Shown: positions 53,905-63,336, counted from the stretch's first letter. The stretch is DNA of 64,000 nt from Kutzneria sp. CA-103260 (GCF_018263855.1 NZ_CP073318.1:992001-1056000); one strand, 5' to 3'. Notes: generated by a model from the sequence alone, not told the origin. Numbers and translations are program-made.

Positions 53905-54642
53905 GTGACGTTCAGGCTGGCCTACGTGCCAGGAGTGACCCCGGCCAAGTGGGTGCGCACCTGGCGGGAGCGGGTGCCCGAGGTGCCGCTGACCCTGGTC
54001 CGGGTGACCGCCGCCGACGCCGAGGCGGCCGTGCGGCGGGGCGAGGCCGACGCCGCGCTGCTGCGGCTGCCGGTGGACCGCGAAGGCCTGCACGCGATCC
54101 CGCTCTACATCGAGGCGACTGTGGTCATCGTGCCCAAGGACCACTTCCTGGCCGCCGCCGAGGAGCTGTCCGAAAAGGACCTCGCCGAGGACGTGGTGCT
54201 GCACCCGTTCGACGACGTTCTGGAGTGGACGGAGCCGCTGCCCGGCCGGCCGGCGATCGAGCGGCCCGTCACCACCGAGGATGCCGTCGAGCTGGTGTCG
54301 GCCGGCGTCGGGCTGCTGGTGGCGCCGCAGTCGCTGGCCCGGCTGCACCACCGCAAGGACCTCACCTACCGCCCGCTGCCCACCGCCCCGACCTCGCAGG
54401 TGGCGCTGTCGTGGCCGGCGGGGGAGACCTCGGAGCTGATGGAGCAGTTCATCGGCATCGTGCGGGGACGGACGGTGAACAGCTCGCGGGGCAGTCAGCC
54501 GGCCGAGAAGGCCAAAGCCGCTGAGCGGGGTGGCCAGCCGCCGGCGAAGGCTGCTGAGCGGCGCAAGCCGACGGCCGGCGCCGGCCGGCAGCGGAGCACT
54601 GGCGCCCCCAAGGGCCGCGGCAAACCCCGCCGCCGCGGCTGA
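53905..54642 (+). CDS. LysR-type substrate-binding-domain protein without HTH
   Basis: A 245-residue protein starting with GTG. It begins directly with the first strand of the LysR ligand domain (FRLAYVPGVTPAKWVRTWRE) and runs through EAAVRRGEADAALLRLP to AVELVSAGVGLLVAPQSLAR; no DNA-binding domain precedes it. The last about 60 residues are a Lys/Arg/Pro-rich basic tail (KPTAGAGRQRSTGAPKGRGK), which could contact nucleic acid. It shares a divergent promoter region with the DUF5997 gene. Confidence 0.85.
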   Translation: MTFRLAYVPGVTPAKWVRTWRERVPEVPLTLVRVTAADAEAAVRRGEADAALLRLPVDREGLHAIPLYIEATVVIVPKDHFLAAAEELSEKDLAEDVVLHPFDDVLEWTEPLPGRPAIERPVTTEDAVELVSAGVGLLVAPQSLARLHHRKDLTYRPLPTAPTSQVALSWPAGETSELMEQFIGIVRGRTVNSSRGSQPAEKAKAAERGGQPPAKAAERRKPTAGAGRQRSTGAPKGRGKPRRRG

Positions 54643-54653
54643 CCCCCTTTTCA

Positions 54654-54704
54654 CCACATGCGCTTCCCACTTGCGCCCTGATGCCACATGGGAAGCGCAT
54701 GTGG
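54654..54704. terminator. Perfect 16-bp hairpin between convergent genes
   Basis: CCACATGCGCTTCCCA (54654-54669) pairs perfectly with 54689-54704 across a 19-nt loop, 11 bp past one stop and 9 bp before the other. It most likely terminates both transcripts; no U-run is present. Confidence 0.7.
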
Positions 54705-54713
54705 CAGAAGCGG

Positions 54714-55562
54714 TCAGCCCTTGTTCGCGGCCAGGTGCTCCAGCAGCAGCGGGATCACCTTGTCCGCGGACTCCTCGGGCAGCCAGTGGCTGGCCCCAGC
54801 CAGCTCCACGAACTGGTACGGCCCGTCCACCCAGTCCTTGGTGGACTCGGCGGCCAGCCGCCCCAGGGCCACATCCGCGCTGCCCCAGATGTACAGCGTC
54901 GGCGCGGTGACCCGGCCGGCCTCGATGTTCAGGTCGTCGGTGGGGACGGCCCGGTACCAGCTCAGGGCAGCGGTCAGGGCCCCGGGCTCGGACAGCCGCT
55001 TCACGTTGCTGGCCACCAGCTCCTCGGACACGGCCCCGCCGTAGGCGCCCCGCAGCCGGGCGGCGTCGTCGCCGAGCAGCGCCTGCTCGGCCGGGCCGAC
55101 CCCGCTGCGGAAGAACCGTACGTAGCCGACCCGGTCGTACTGGTCTTGATCCGAGTTCACGGCGGCGTGCAGCGCCTGCGGATGGGGCGTGGCCAGCACG
55201 CTGAACGACTTGAGCCGGTCGGAGTGCGCGCCGGCCAGGGCCCAGCCGACGATGCCGCCCCAGTCGTGGCAGATGAGGTGGAAGCGGTCCGCGCCCTGGG
55301 AGTCGGCGAAGCCCAGCGCGTCGGACACCAGGTTGGCCACGACGTAGTCCGAAATGGACGTGGGCCGCGCGTTGGGGGAGTAGCCACGCTGGTCGACGGC
55401 CACGGCCCGGTAGCCGGCCGCGCCGAGCGCGGTGAGCTCGTCGGTCCAGCAGTCGGCGAATTCGGGGTAGCCGTGCAGCAGTAGCACGAACTCGCCGTCC
55501 GTGGGACCGGCGGCGAGCGCGTCGAACACGTGCTCGCCGAGCGTGATCGTCAGTGATTCCAT
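54714..55562 (-). CDS. Alpha/beta hydrolase (epoxide hydrolase/haloalkane dehalogenase-like)
   Basis: A 282-residue hydrolase. The oxyanion motif is HGYPEF, the nucleophile elbow ICHDWGGIVGW has Asp as nucleophile (epoxide hydrolase/dehalogenase type), and the catalytic His is in GASHWLPEE near the C-terminus; the later acid may be the Asp in WGSADVAL. The normal length and lack of a signal peptide indicate a cytosolic enzyme. It starts 29 bp after the stop of the upstream NAD(P)H-dependent oxidoreductase on the same strand, so an operon is possible. Substrate not predictable. Confidence 0.9.
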   Translation of the reverse strand: MESLTITLGEHVFDALAAGPTDGEFVLLLHGYPEFADCWTDELTALGAAGYRAVAVDQRGYSPNARPTSISDYVVANLVSDALGFADSQGADRFHLICHDWGGIVGWALAGAHSDRLKSFSVLATPHPQALHAAVNSDQDQYDRVGYVRFFRSGVGPAEQALLGDDAARLRGAYGGAVSEELVASNVKRLSEPGALTAALSWYRAVPTDDLNIEAGRVTAPTLYIWGSADVALGRLAAESTKDWVDGPYQFVELAGASHWLPEESADKVIPLLLEHLAANKG

Positions 55563-55590
55563 ACCGGCAGTCTGCCGGAGGCAGCCGTGG

Positions 55591-56433
55591 TCAGCTGTCC
55601 AGAGCGGCGGCGATCGAGGACGCCAGCGGCGTGGTGGGGTGCCCGATCAGCCGGGCCAGGTCGCCGGAGCCGTCGGTCAGCGCGCCGCCGGCCAGCTTGC
55701 CGTCCACCTCGACGAGCAGGTCGACCAGGTGCGGGGGCAGGCCGGCCTCGCTCAGGACGGCGTGGTGCCGGTCCGCGTCCAGGTCGGTGTAGGTGATCGT
55801 CTTGCCGGCGGCCGTGGTGAGCGCGGCGGCCAGGTCGGGGTAGCTCCAGGCCACGTCGCCGGCCAGCTCGTAGACCTTGTTCTCGTGCCCGGCTCCGGTC
55901 AGCACGGCCACCGCTGCGGCGGCGTAGTCGGCCCGTGCGGCACTGGCCAGCCGGCCCTCGCCGGCGCTGCCGATGAACGAGCCGGTGGCCACGGCCTGCT
56001 GGAAGGTCGGCGCGTACATCTCGGTGTACCAGCTGTTGCGCAGGAACGTGAACGGGATGCCGGCGGCTCGGATCATCTCCTCGGTGGCCTTGTGCTCGGT
56101 GGCCAGGCCCAGTGGGCTGGTGTCAGCGTGCAGCACGCTGGTGTACACGAGGTGCGGCACCCCGGCCGCCTTGGCCGCGTCGACCACGGCCCGGTGCTGG
56201 TCGACGCGCTTGCCGACCTCGCTGCCGGAGATGAACAGCACCTTGTCCGCGCCCTCGAACGCGCCGGCCAGGCTGGCCGGGTCGTCGTAGCTGCCGACCC
56301 GCACTGGCACGCCGAGGTCGGCGGCCTTGGCCGGGTCGCGGACCAGGCCCACCACGTCGGTCGCGCCGGCCTTGGCCAGACCAGCGAGGACAAGACGGCC
56401 CAGGGCGCCGGTGGCGCCGGTCACGACGATCAT
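55591..56433 (-). CDS. NmrA-like NAD(P)-binding protein (quinone oxidoreductase 2 type)
   Basis: A 280-residue atypical short-chain dehydrogenase: MIVVTGATGALGRLVLAGLA (G-x-x-G-x-x-G), VLFISGSEV, HLVYTSVLHADTSPLGLATE, and FLRNSWYTEMY. This is the QorB/NmrA-like pattern seen in quinone or azo reductases controlled by a divergent HxlR protein. The HxlR gene starts 95 bp away with an inverted repeat between them (56476-56496), so quinone or electrophile stress induction is likely. Confidence 0.9.
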   Translation of the reverse strand: MIVVTGATGALGRLVLAGLAKAGATDVVGLVRDPAKAADLGVPVRVGSYDDPASLAGAFEGADKVLFISGSEVGKRVDQHRAVVDAAKAAGVPHLVYTSVLHADTSPLGLATEHKATEEMIRAAGIPFTFLRNSWYTEMYAPTFQQAVATGSFIGSAGEGRLASAARADYAAAAVAVLTGAGHENKVYELAGDVAWSYPDLAAALTTAAGKTITYTDLDADRHHAVLSEAGLPPHLVDLLVEVDGKLAGGALTDGSGDLARLIGHPTTPLASSIAAALDS

Positions 56434-56475
56434 TTGACGTGCTCCTTCGATCGGGTTCGTACCGTCACGAGGATG

Positions 56476-56496
56476 GCACTAACTTTTAGAAAGTGC
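56476..56496. promoter_or_regulatory. Candidate HxlR operator
   Basis: GCACTAACTTTTAGAAAGTGC is an imperfect inverted repeat (seven of ten base pairs match) with an AT-rich centre, in the divergent gap between the oxidoreductase and the HxlR gene, as for YodB/QorR-type sites. Confidence 0.5.
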
Positions 56497-56528
56497 AAGC
56501 CACAAGTGTGTGCTGTGCGTGAGGTACC

Positions 56529-56936
56529 ATGCTTGACATGAGCGGACCCGAGTTCGACGAGCACGGCCGCGTCCTGTTCGACGTGTTCGCCCGCAACTGC
56601 TCGTCGCGGGCGACGCTGGAGCACGTCACCGGACGGTGGGGGATCCTGGCGCTGGCCGCGCTGCGCGACGGCTCGCTGCGGTTCAACGCCCTGCGCCGGC
56701 GGGTGGACGGGGTCAGCGAGAAGATGCTCGCCCAGACCCTGCAGGCCCTGGAGCGCGACGGTTTCGTGCACCGCGACGCCCAGGCGACCATCCCGCCGCG
56801 AGTCGACTACAGCCTCACCCCGCTGGGCGAGGCCACCTCCAAGCGCCTGTTCGAACTCATCGAGTTCGTCGAGGAGCACATGGTGGAGGTCACCGCCAAC
56901 CAGGCGGCCTACGACACGGCCAAGGCTGAGAAGTAG
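56529..56936 (+). CDS. HxlR-family redox-type transcriptional regulator
   Basis: A 135-residue winged-helix protein: VTGRWGILALAALRDGSLRF, NALRRRVDGVSEKMLAQTLQ, ALERDGFVHRDAQATIPPRV. C24 (ARNCSSRATLEHVTGRW) is at the conserved position of the sensing Cys in YodB, CatR and QorR. The start has weak spacing but is the first ATG after the operator. Expected to repress itself and the divergent NmrA-like gene until oxidised or alkylated by quinones. Confidence 0.93.
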   Translation: MLDMSGPEFDEHGRVLFDVFARNCSSRATLEHVTGRWGILALAALRDGSLRFNALRRRVDGVSEKMLAQTLQALERDGFVHRDAQATIPPRVDYSLTPLGEATSKRLFELIEFVEEHMVEVTANQAAYDTAKAEK

Positions 56937-56965
56937 TTAAGACCTGCGGTCACATCGCAAAAACA

Positions 56966-56999
56966 GAGGAGCCCCGCGCCTGGTGGCGCGGGGCTCCTC
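56966..56999 (-). terminator. Strong rho-independent terminator of the cold-shock gene
   Basis: A 15-bp stem (56966-56980 with 56985-56999) with a 4-nt loop is followed on the minus strand by five U residues, 12 bp past the cspA stop. It also lies 30 bp after the convergent HxlR stop and can act in both directions. Confidence 0.9.
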
Positions 57000-57011
57000 C
57001 TGTTCGGATGC

Positions 57012-57215
57012 TCAGATGGCGCGGACGCCCTGGGCCTGCGGGCCCTTCTGGCCCTGGCCGATCTCGAACTCCACGCGCTGCCCCTCGTCCAGGGTCTTGA
57101 AGCCGCTGCCCTGGATCTCCGAGTAGTGCACGAAGACGTCGGGACCGCCACCGTCCTGCGCGATGAACCCGAAGCCCTTTTCGCTGTTAAACCACTTCAC
57201 ACTGCCCTGCGCCAT
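57012..57215 (-). CDS. Cold-shock protein CspA family
   Basis: A 67-residue OB-fold RNA chaperone with both RNA-binding motifs: KGFGFIAQ (RNP1) and VFVHYSEI (RNP2). The full start is [17 protein letters not shown]. The ATG at 57215 has AGGGAG 8 nt upstream; the longer open frame is part of the leader. It is a single gene with its own strong terminator. It binds RNA and single-stranded DNA and prevents structure formation during cold or general growth. Confidence 0.97.
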   Translation of the reverse strand: MAQGSVKWFNSEKGFGFIAQDGGGPDVFVHYSEIQGSGFKTLDEGQRVEFEIGQGQKGPQAQGVRAI

Positions 57216-57518
57216 ACCACTAACTCCCTGTAAGCCGAGCCAGGCCATCACAACGAAAAGCCCCGGTCTCTGGGCACATCATGCCACCAGGAGGCCCCGG
57301 TGCGGAGGGCACGGCGCGGATAAGTTCGCGATTCTCGCCCGAAAGGGGAGTTTTCCCAGGTCAACGACGGTCGACCGGGTACGGTGCGCCGACCGTGGTC
57401 ACGCCTGGCGTGCCCTGATCGGGGTAACCGGCTCCGCTGAACGGTCTGATCAACAGGCCCCTGGCCCGGACCGGCGGTGCCGGCGTGACACCATGGACCC
57501 AGCAGCACAGGGGGCGAC
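57216..57518. promoter_or_regulatory. Divergent region between cspA and the membrane protein gene
   Basis: 303 bp with no gene. It should hold the cspA promoter and a leader region of the kind often structured in cold-shock genes, plus the promoter of the gene at 57519. A CCCCGGTCTCTGGG/CCCCGGTGC block occurs at 57263-57303, but no decisive motif is visible. Confidence 0.4.
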
Positions 57519-58589
57519 ATGACGGACAATCCGGAGCAGTACAGCCAGTACCCGCAGCAGCCGCCGATGGCTCCGTTCCAGGCGCCTCAGCCAGGGGTCA
57601 TCCCGCTGCGCCCGCTGGACGTGGGAGCCATGATCAGCGGCTCGTTCCGGGCCGTCTTCCGCAACTGGCTGCCGACGCTGCTGCTGCCGTTCGTCGGCTC
57701 CCTCATTGTCACGGCCGTCGGCGTCGTGCCGATGCTCACCCTGTTCAACCAGCTGACCGACATGGCCGGCCGGCGGGCGGACCCGGACCAGGTCCTGTCG
57801 CTCCTGGGCCGCTCGCTGCTGTTCCTGCTGCTGGAGCTGGTGCTGGTCCTCGCGTTGTCGGTGCTCACCCAGGCCGTGGTCACGGTGACCGTGAGCCGCG
57901 CGGTGCTCGGCCGTCCCACCACGATCCCCCAGGCGCTGCGCGCGGCCGCCCCGCGGCTGCTGCCCCTGGCCGGGCTGGCCGTCCTGGTCTGGCTCATCGC
58001 GTTCGGCTGCGCCTTCGTGCCGTTCGCGGCGGTCGTCACGCTGGCCATCGTCGCCAACGCCCCGATGCTGGGCCTGCTGGCCTTCGTGGTGCTCGTGGGC
58101 GGCGTCCTCGTCGGCGCCTTCTACTGGATCTCCTACGCGACCGCGCCGGCCGCGCTGGTTCTGGAACCGGCGCCGGTGCTGACCGCGCTGCGCCGGTCCC
58201 GCTGGCTGGTCACGAACAACTGGTGGCGGGCGCTTGGCGTCCTGCTGCTGTGCGGGGTCATCGTCTACTTCGCCAGCTACCTGGTCGAGCTGCCGATATC
58301 GTTCGTGCAGCTCGCGCAGATGGGGTCCATCAGCACCAGCCTGAGGCCGGACCCGCGGGCGGTGCTCAGCACTGTGTTCTCGCCGACCGCGCTGATCATG
58401 ATCACCGTGCTGTCGGCCGTGGTGTACGCGCTCGGCCAGGCGTTCACGATCGGCGTGTCCACACTGCTCTACCACGACCTGCGCATCCGCAAGGAGAGCT
58501 TCCATCTGCCGCTGTGGCAGATGGCGCAGCTGCCCGACGACCTCAACCCCGGGCCGGGGCCGTCGCCGAGTCCCGAAGCCACGACCTGA
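57519..58589 (+). CDS. Multi-pass membrane protein (glycerophosphodiester-phosphodiesterase membrane-domain-like)
   Basis: A 356-residue protein with a Gln/Pro-rich cytoplasmic N-terminus (QYSQYPQQPPMAPFQAPQ) and six to seven membrane segments. The opening IPLRPLDVGAMISGSFRAVF, then RNWLPTLLLPFVGS, and the later ALRRSRWLVTNNWWRALGVL are typical of the actinobacterial GlpQ-membrane-domain-like family of unknown function. No catalytic domain is fused. The start follows an AGGGGGCGAC sequence. Its 3' end overlaps the convergent soxG gene by 47 bp. Confidence 0.85.
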   Translation: MTDNPEQYSQYPQQPPMAPFQAPQPGVIPLRPLDVGAMISGSFRAVFRNWLPTLLLPFVGSLIVTAVGVVPMLTLFNQLTDMAGRRADPDQVLSLLGRSLLFLLLELVLVLALSVLTQAVVTVTVSRAVLGRPTTIPQALRAAAPRLLPLAGLAVLVWLIAFGCAFVPFAAVVTLAIVANAPMLGLLAFVVLVGGVLVGAFYWISYATAPAALVLEPAPVLTALRRSRWLVTNNWWRALGVLLLCGVIVYFASYLVELPISFVQLAQMGSISTSLRPDPRAVLSTVFSPTALIMITVLSAVVYALGQAFTIGVSTLLYHDLRIRKESFHLPLWQMAQLPDDLNPGPGPSPSPEATT

Positions 58590-59088
58590 GATAACCCGCG
58601 AACGAGGGCCGCACCAGGATCCGGTACGTCGGCGTCGCGTCCACCTGGTGCAGCACCACGTTGGCCCGGGCCAACATCGTCTGCGCGCACCGGCCCGGCC
58701 CGAACGCCCTCGGGTGCAGGTCGATGCCGCAGCCCTGCTCCAGCACCTCCCGCGCGCCCGGCCCCGACAGCTCCAGCACCACCCGGTTCGCCGACACATC
58801 GACGACGGAGCCAGGCGTGTCACCCAGCGCCGCCCGCAGCCGCTCCTCGGACACGCCGAACACCAGCCACTGGTCGGGCCCCAGCCACAGCACGGTTTCC
58901 GAGCCGGTGTTCGGCACCACCGGCAACGGCGTGCCCAGGGCCTCCCCGATGCGGGTGGCGGCCGGGTCGACGGGATCGACCCGCAGGTCGACCTGCCGGT
59001 CGACGTCGATCTCCCGCAGCCTCACCGCCAGCCCCGCCTCAGCCGTCACCGCGCTGCTCTCCGAGGCCACTGCCCACTCCTCACCCAT
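58543..59088 (-). CDS. soxG: Sarcosine oxidase gamma subunit
   Basis: A 181-residue SoxG: LWLGPDQWLVFG, VDVSANRVVLELSGPGAREV, LEQGCGIDLHPRAFGPGRCA, then the C-terminal YRILVRPSFAGYLRSWLRD. Starting at ATG 59088 it overlaps the soxA stop by 8 bp. It is the last gene of the soxBDAG operon and the structural subunit of the heterotetramer in contact with the alpha subunit's folate-binding region. Confidence 0.92.
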   Translation of the reverse strand: MGEEWAVASESSAVTAEAGLAVRLREIDVDRQVDLRVDPVDPAATRIGEALGTPLPVVPNTGSETVLWLGPDQWLVFGVSEERLRAALGDTPGSVVDVSANRVVLELSGPGAREVLEQGCGIDLHPRAFGPGRCAQTMLARANVVLHQVDATPTYRILVRPSFAGYLRSWLRDSATAPARG

Positions 59089-61789
59089 CTCGGCGTGTCC
59101 CCTCCGGGTCGTAGAAGATCGGCTCGGTGACGGTCGCGGCGATCGTGCGGTCCTCCAGGGGCGCCAGCACGGTCTGGCCGATGAGCTGCCGGCCGCCCTT
59201 GACCAGGGCCAGGGCGAAGGTCCGCTCAAGCGCGGCGCTGTGATAGCTGGACGTGACGTGCCCGAGCATGGGCACGGGCGGCTCCAGAGGCGTGTCGGGG
59301 GCGATGAGCTGGGCGCCCTCGGGCAGCAGGTCGTCGGGATCGAGCGGCAGCAGGCCGACCAGGTGCTTGCGGTCCGGGCGGACGCTGTCGGCCCGCTGGT
59401 AGGAGCGTTTGCCGACGAAGTCCTTGCGTGGCGAGACGATCCACGCCATGCCGAGGTCCTGCGGGGTGACGGTGCCGTCGGTGTCCTGGCCGACGATCAC
59501 GTAGCCCTTCTCGGCCCGCAGCACGTGCATGGTCTCGGTGCCGTACGGGGTGGGCAGCCCGGTGGCCATCACCGCGTCCCAGGTCCGAGCCCCGTGCCGG
59601 CCGTCCACGTTGATCTCGAACGCCAGCTCGCCGGAGAACGACACCCGGGCGATGCGGGCCGGGGTGCCGTCGGCCAGCGTGACGTCCTTGAACGTCATGA
59701 AGTCGAACGCGGCGGCCGAGCAGTCCACGTCCGGCGCGACCATGGCCAGCACGGTGCGGGCCTGCGGACCGACGACCGCGATCGTCGCCCACTGCTCGGT
59801 GACGGAGGTGAACCACACCCTGAGCTCGGGCCACTCGGTCTGGGACCACTCCTCGAACCAGTCCAGCACCGCGGCGGCGTTGCCGGTGGTCGTGGTGGCC
59901 AGGAACCGGTCCTCGGCGATCCGCATCACCACACCGTCGTCGAACACCATGCCGTCGGCCTTGCACAGCAGGCCGTACCGACAGTGGCCGACCTTGAGCT
60001 TGGCGAACGCGTTGGTGTACAAGCGGTTCAGGAACTCGCCGGCGTCCGGGCCCTGGATGTCGATCTTGCCGAGGGTGGAGGCGTCCATCACGGCCACGCC
60101 GGTGCGGGCGGCCCGGCACTCGCGCAGCACGGCCGCCTTCATGTCCTCGCCGGGCTGCGGGTAGTACCAGGGGCGCTTCCACTGGCCGACGTTCTCGAAC
60201 ACCGCGCCGTGGCGGACATGCCAGTCGTGCATCGGGGTCATGCGCACCGGATCGTGCAGCTCGCCACGGTCGCGCCCGGCCAGCAAGGCGAACGACACCG
60301 GCGTGTAGGGCGGCCGGTAGGTGGTGGTTCCCTGCGGCGTCTCGGCCCCGAGCAGTTGCGCGATCACGCCGATGGCCGCGAAGCCGGAGGTCTTACCTTG
60401 GTCGTGAGCGGTGCCGATGGTCGTGTACCGCTTCACGTGCTCCACCGACCGCATGCCCGCCCCGGTCGCCCGGCGCACGTCGGCGACGGTCGCATCCCGT
60501 TGCAGGTCGACGAACTGTCGGTCCTCCGGACCGTCGACGAACCAGACGGGTTTCGGGTCGGCCAGTGCTTCCGTTGCGGTGTAAGGAGCTTCCGGTAGTG
60601 TGCCGTCGAATCCGGACAGCTTCGCGGCTTTGAGACCCTCGCGCAAGCCCGCTTCGAGGCAGCCGGCCAGGTCGTAGACGGCGTTCGCGGCGCCCACGAC
60701 GTGCTGCGCCTGCACGGACTGGCCCGGCACGAACGCGGCGACCCGCTCGTCGTATCGGGTTCGGCCCTGGGACTGTGAGAACAGATGCACGGCCGGGTTC
60801 CAGCCGCCGGACACCGCGAGCAGGTCACACGCGATGGGCCGGTCGCCGACCAGCACGCCGCCGATCCGCCTGGTGCCCAAGGCCTGTCGCACCACCGAGT
60901 CGGCCAGCACCTCGATGCCGAGTTCCCGGGCCCGGTTCAGGAGTTCGGCCGGCGGATTCGGTCGACTGTCCACAATGGTCGAAACCCGGTCGGCGAGGTC
61001 GAAGGCCGCGCCGTACGCGCTGTCATTGGTCGTGGCCACCACGATGTTCTGGCCCGGCAGCGCCGCGTACCGGTTGACGTACTGGCGGACCGCCGAGGCC
61101 AGCATGATGCCCGGCAGGTCGTTGTCCACGAACACCAGCGGCCGCTCGTGCGCGCCGGTGGCCAGCACCACCCGCTTGGCGCGGACGTGCCACAGCCGGG
61201 TTTTCGACGCGCACGCAACGAAGTTCTGGTCGTAGTAGCCGAACGCCATGGTCCCGGTGAGCACCCTGGTCTCGGGCAGGGCGCTCAACTCCTCGGCGGT
61301 GTCGGCGAGCCAGTCCAGCAGGCGGTTCTCGGTCAGCAACGAGCCGCCCAGTTCCCGTTGCTCGTCAACGAGAATCGTGCGCGCCCCGGTCCGCCCGGCC
61401 GCCAGCGCGGCGGCGAGGCCGGCTGGCCCACCGCCGATCACCAGCACGTCGCAGTGCGCGTTTCGCTTGTCGTAGCGGGTGGAGTCCGGCGCGTCGGTGA
61501 GCCTTCCCTTGCCGCGCAAGGTAGTTGCCGACAGCCCGTCCGTCAGTTCGATGGTGGTGGCCAGCAGCATCGGATCAGCCAGCTGCACCAAGGCATTCGG
61601 CTCGTCCACGCCGGCCGTGAAGATCCCGCGCGGCCGTCCCCGATACGTGCTCGGTGCGACCTCGATGAGCCCGTTGGCGATCATCGCCGACGCCAGCGTG
61701 TCGCCGGCACAGCCCGTGTACTCGATGTCGTCCACGGTGAAGCGCAACGGTTTCGTGCGGTCGATGCGGCCGCCCTCCGGGAGCCTCAT
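59081..61789 (-). CDS. soxA: Sarcosine oxidase alpha subunit
   Basis: A 902-residue subunit. The N-terminal ferredoxin-like fold (FTVDDIEYTGCAGDTLASAM) is followed by an NAD-binding Rossmann domain (VLVIGGGPAGLAAALAAGRT), and the C-terminal about 380 residues are a GCV-T/aminomethyltransferase-like folate-binding domain (VAVMDASTLGKIDIQGPDAG; YVIVGQDTDGTVTPQDLGMA). In the tetrameric enzyme this domain captures the methyl-derived one-carbon unit as 5,10-methylene-tetrahydrofolate. The start overlaps the soxD stop (ATGA). Confidence 0.96.
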   Translation of the reverse strand: MRLPEGGRIDRTKPLRFTVDDIEYTGCAGDTLASAMIANGLIEVAPSTYRGRPRGIFTAGVDEPNALVQLADPMLLATTIELTDGLSATTLRGKGRLTDAPDSTRYDKRNAHCDVLVIGGGPAGLAAALAAGRTGARTILVDEQRELGGSLLTENRLLDWLADTAEELSALPETRVLTGTMAFGYYDQNFVACASKTRLWHVRAKRVVLATGAHERPLVFVDNDLPGIMLASAVRQYVNRYAALPGQNIVVATTNDSAYGAAFDLADRVSTIVDSRPNPPAELLNRARELGIEVLADSVVRQALGTRRIGGVLVGDRPIACDLLAVSGGWNPAVHLFSQSQGRTRYDERVAAFVPGQSVQAQHVVGAANAVYDLAGCLEAGLREGLKAAKLSGFDGTLPEAPYTATEALADPKPVWFVDGPEDRQFVDLQRDATVADVRRATGAGMRSVEHVKRYTTIGTAHDQGKTSGFAAIGVIAQLLGAETPQGTTTYRPPYTPVSFALLAGRDRGELHDPVRMTPMHDWHVRHGAVFENVGQWKRPWYYPQPGEDMKAAVLRECRAARTGVAVMDASTLGKIDIQGPDAGEFLNRLYTNAFAKLKVGHCRYGLLCKADGMVFDDGVVMRIAEDRFLATTTTGNAAAVLDWFEEWSQTEWPELRVWFTSVTEQWATIAVVGPQARTVLAMVAPDVDCSAAAFDFMTFKDVTLADGTPARIARVSFSGELAFEINVDGRHGARTWDAVMATGLPTPYGTETMHVLRAEKGYVIVGQDTDGTVTPQDLGMAWIVSPRKDFVGKRSYQRADSVRPDRKHLVGLLPLDPDDLLPEGAQLIAPDTPLEPPVPMLGHVTSSYHSAALERTFALALVKGGRQLIGQTVLAPLEDRTIAATVTEPIFYDPEGTRRDG

Positions 61790-62028
61790 CGCACGATCTC
61801 GTTCGACACGGTGTCACGGACGATGCTGAACCAGCGTCGGCACCCGGCCGAGTGGGACCAGCGCTCCGCGAACCGGCCCTTGGGGTTGTCGCGCACGAAC
61901 AGGTAGTCGCCCCACTGCTCGTCCGACAACTCCGCCGGCCGCTCCGGATACGGCACGCCGGCCTGGCCGCCGTAGTGGAACTCCGTCTCGTCGCGGTCGC
62001 CGCACCAGGGGCACGGGATGAGCAACAT
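61786..62028 (-). CDS. soxD: Sarcosine oxidase delta subunit
   Basis: An 80-residue zinc-binding subunit: LLIPCPWCGDRDETEFHYGG supplies Cys, Cys and His ligands, followed by DYLFVRDNPKGRFAERWSHS, then GCRRWF. It lies 11 bp after soxB and overlaps soxA by ATGA. Length and order (B-D-A-G) are standard for heterotetrameric sarcosine oxidase. Confidence 0.95.
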   Translation of the reverse strand: MLLIPCPWCGDRDETEFHYGGQAGVPYPERPAELSDEQWGDYLFVRDNPKGRFAERWSHSAGCRRWFSIVRDTVSNEIVR

Positions 62029-62039
62029 CGGTACCTCCC

Positions 62040-63245
62040 TCAGTGGGCGACGGCCGCCGCGCCGTGCTCGTCGATCAGCGCGCCGGTGGTGAACCGCTCC
62101 AGGGCGAACGGCTCGTTCAGTTCGTGCGCCCGGCCGGTGGCCAGGGTGTGGGCGTAGGTCCAGCCCGATGCCGGGGTCGCCTTGAAGCCGCCGGTTCCCC
62201 AGCCGCAGTTGACAAAGAGGTTGTCCACCGGCGTCGGGCCGATGATCGGCGACGCGTCCGGCGTGACGTCCACGATGCCGCCCCAGGTGCGCAGCACGTG
62301 GGCCCGGGCGAAGATCGGGAACAGCTCCAGCGCGGCCGCCATCTGCTGCTCGATCACGTGCACCGAACCGCGCTGCGCGTAGGAGTTGTACGGGTCGATG
62401 CCGGCGCCCATCACCAGTTCGCCCTTGTGCGCCTGGCTGACGTACACGTGCACGTGGTTGGACATCACCACGGTCGGGTGCACCGGCTCCAGCAGTTCGG
62501 AGACCAAGGCCTGCAACGGATGGCTCTGCACCGGCAGCCGGATTCCGGCCAGGCTGGCCAGCACGCTGCTGTGCCCGGCCGCCGCCAGCCCGACCCGCCC
62601 CGCGTGGATCGGCCCCAGGTTCGTCTCCACGCCGGTGATCTTGTTGCCGTGTTTGAGGAATCCCGTGACCTCGCAGCCCTGGATCAGGTCCACGCCCAGC
62701 TCGTCCGCCTTACGTGCGAACGCCCAGGCCACATGGTCATGTTTCGCGATACCGGCCCGTGGCTGCAATGTCGCCCCCAGCACCGGGTACCGCACGTCTT
62801 GCGCGGTGTTCACGATCGGGCAGAACTTGCGGACCTCGTCCGGGTCCAGCCACTCCGCGTCCACCCCGTTGAGCCGGTTGGCGTGCACCCGGCGGGTTCC
62901 CTCGCGGACGTCCTGCAGGGTGTGGGCCAGGTTCAGCACGCCCCGTTGGCTGAACAGGATGTCGTAGTCCAGTTCGGCCGACAGGCCCTCCCACAGCTTG
63001 AGGGCGTGCTCGTAGATCGCCGCGCTCTCGTCCCACAGGTAGTTCGAGCGGATGATCGTCGTGTTGCGGGCCATGTTCCCGCCGGCCAGCCACCCCTTCT
63101 CCAGCACCGCCACGTTGCGGATGCCGTGGTTGGCGGCCAGGTAGTAGGCCGTGGCCAGCCCGTGCCCGCCGCCGCCGACGATGACCACGTCGTAGCCGGT
63201 CCTGGGCTCGGGATTACGCCACAACCGGTCGGGGTGCTCGGACAT
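62040..63245 (-). CDS. soxB: Sarcosine oxidase beta subunit
   Basis: A 401-residue FAD-dependent oxidoreductase. The dinucleotide-binding motif is [20 protein letters not shown], then [20 protein letters not shown]; the C-terminal signature is [20 protein letters not shown] with [14 protein letters not shown]. The start at 63245 has GGAGG 7 nt upstream, so the longer frame is not used. It is first in the operon and oxidises the N-methyl group of sarcosine, linking glycine-betaine/choline breakdown to one-carbon metabolism. glyA or purU partners are not within the window. Confidence 0.95.
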   Translation of the reverse strand: MSEHPDRLWRNPEPRTGYDVVIVGGGGHGLATAYYLAANHGIRNVAVLEKGWLAGGNMARNTTIIRSNYLWDESAAIYEHALKLWEGLSAELDYDILFSQRGVLNLAHTLQDVREGTRRVHANRLNGVDAEWLDPDEVRKFCPIVNTAQDVRYPVLGATLQPRAGIAKHDHVAWAFARKADELGVDLIQGCEVTGFLKHGNKITGVETNLGPIHAGRVGLAAAGHSSVLASLAGIRLPVQSHPLQALVSELLEPVHPTVVMSNHVHVYVSQAHKGELVMGAGIDPYNSYAQRGSVHVIEQQMAAALELFPIFARAHVLRTWGGIVDVTPDASPIIGPTPVDNLFVNCGWGTGGFKATPASGWTYAHTLATGRAHELNEPFALERFTTGALIDEHGAAAVAH

Positions 63246-63336
63246 GACCACCTCCAGGAAGCCTGCGCTGTTGCAGATTAAGCGCACCGTTGCGCTCTCC
63301 ACAACACCCGCCCGGTGGAAGACGGTCGCCCCGTCT

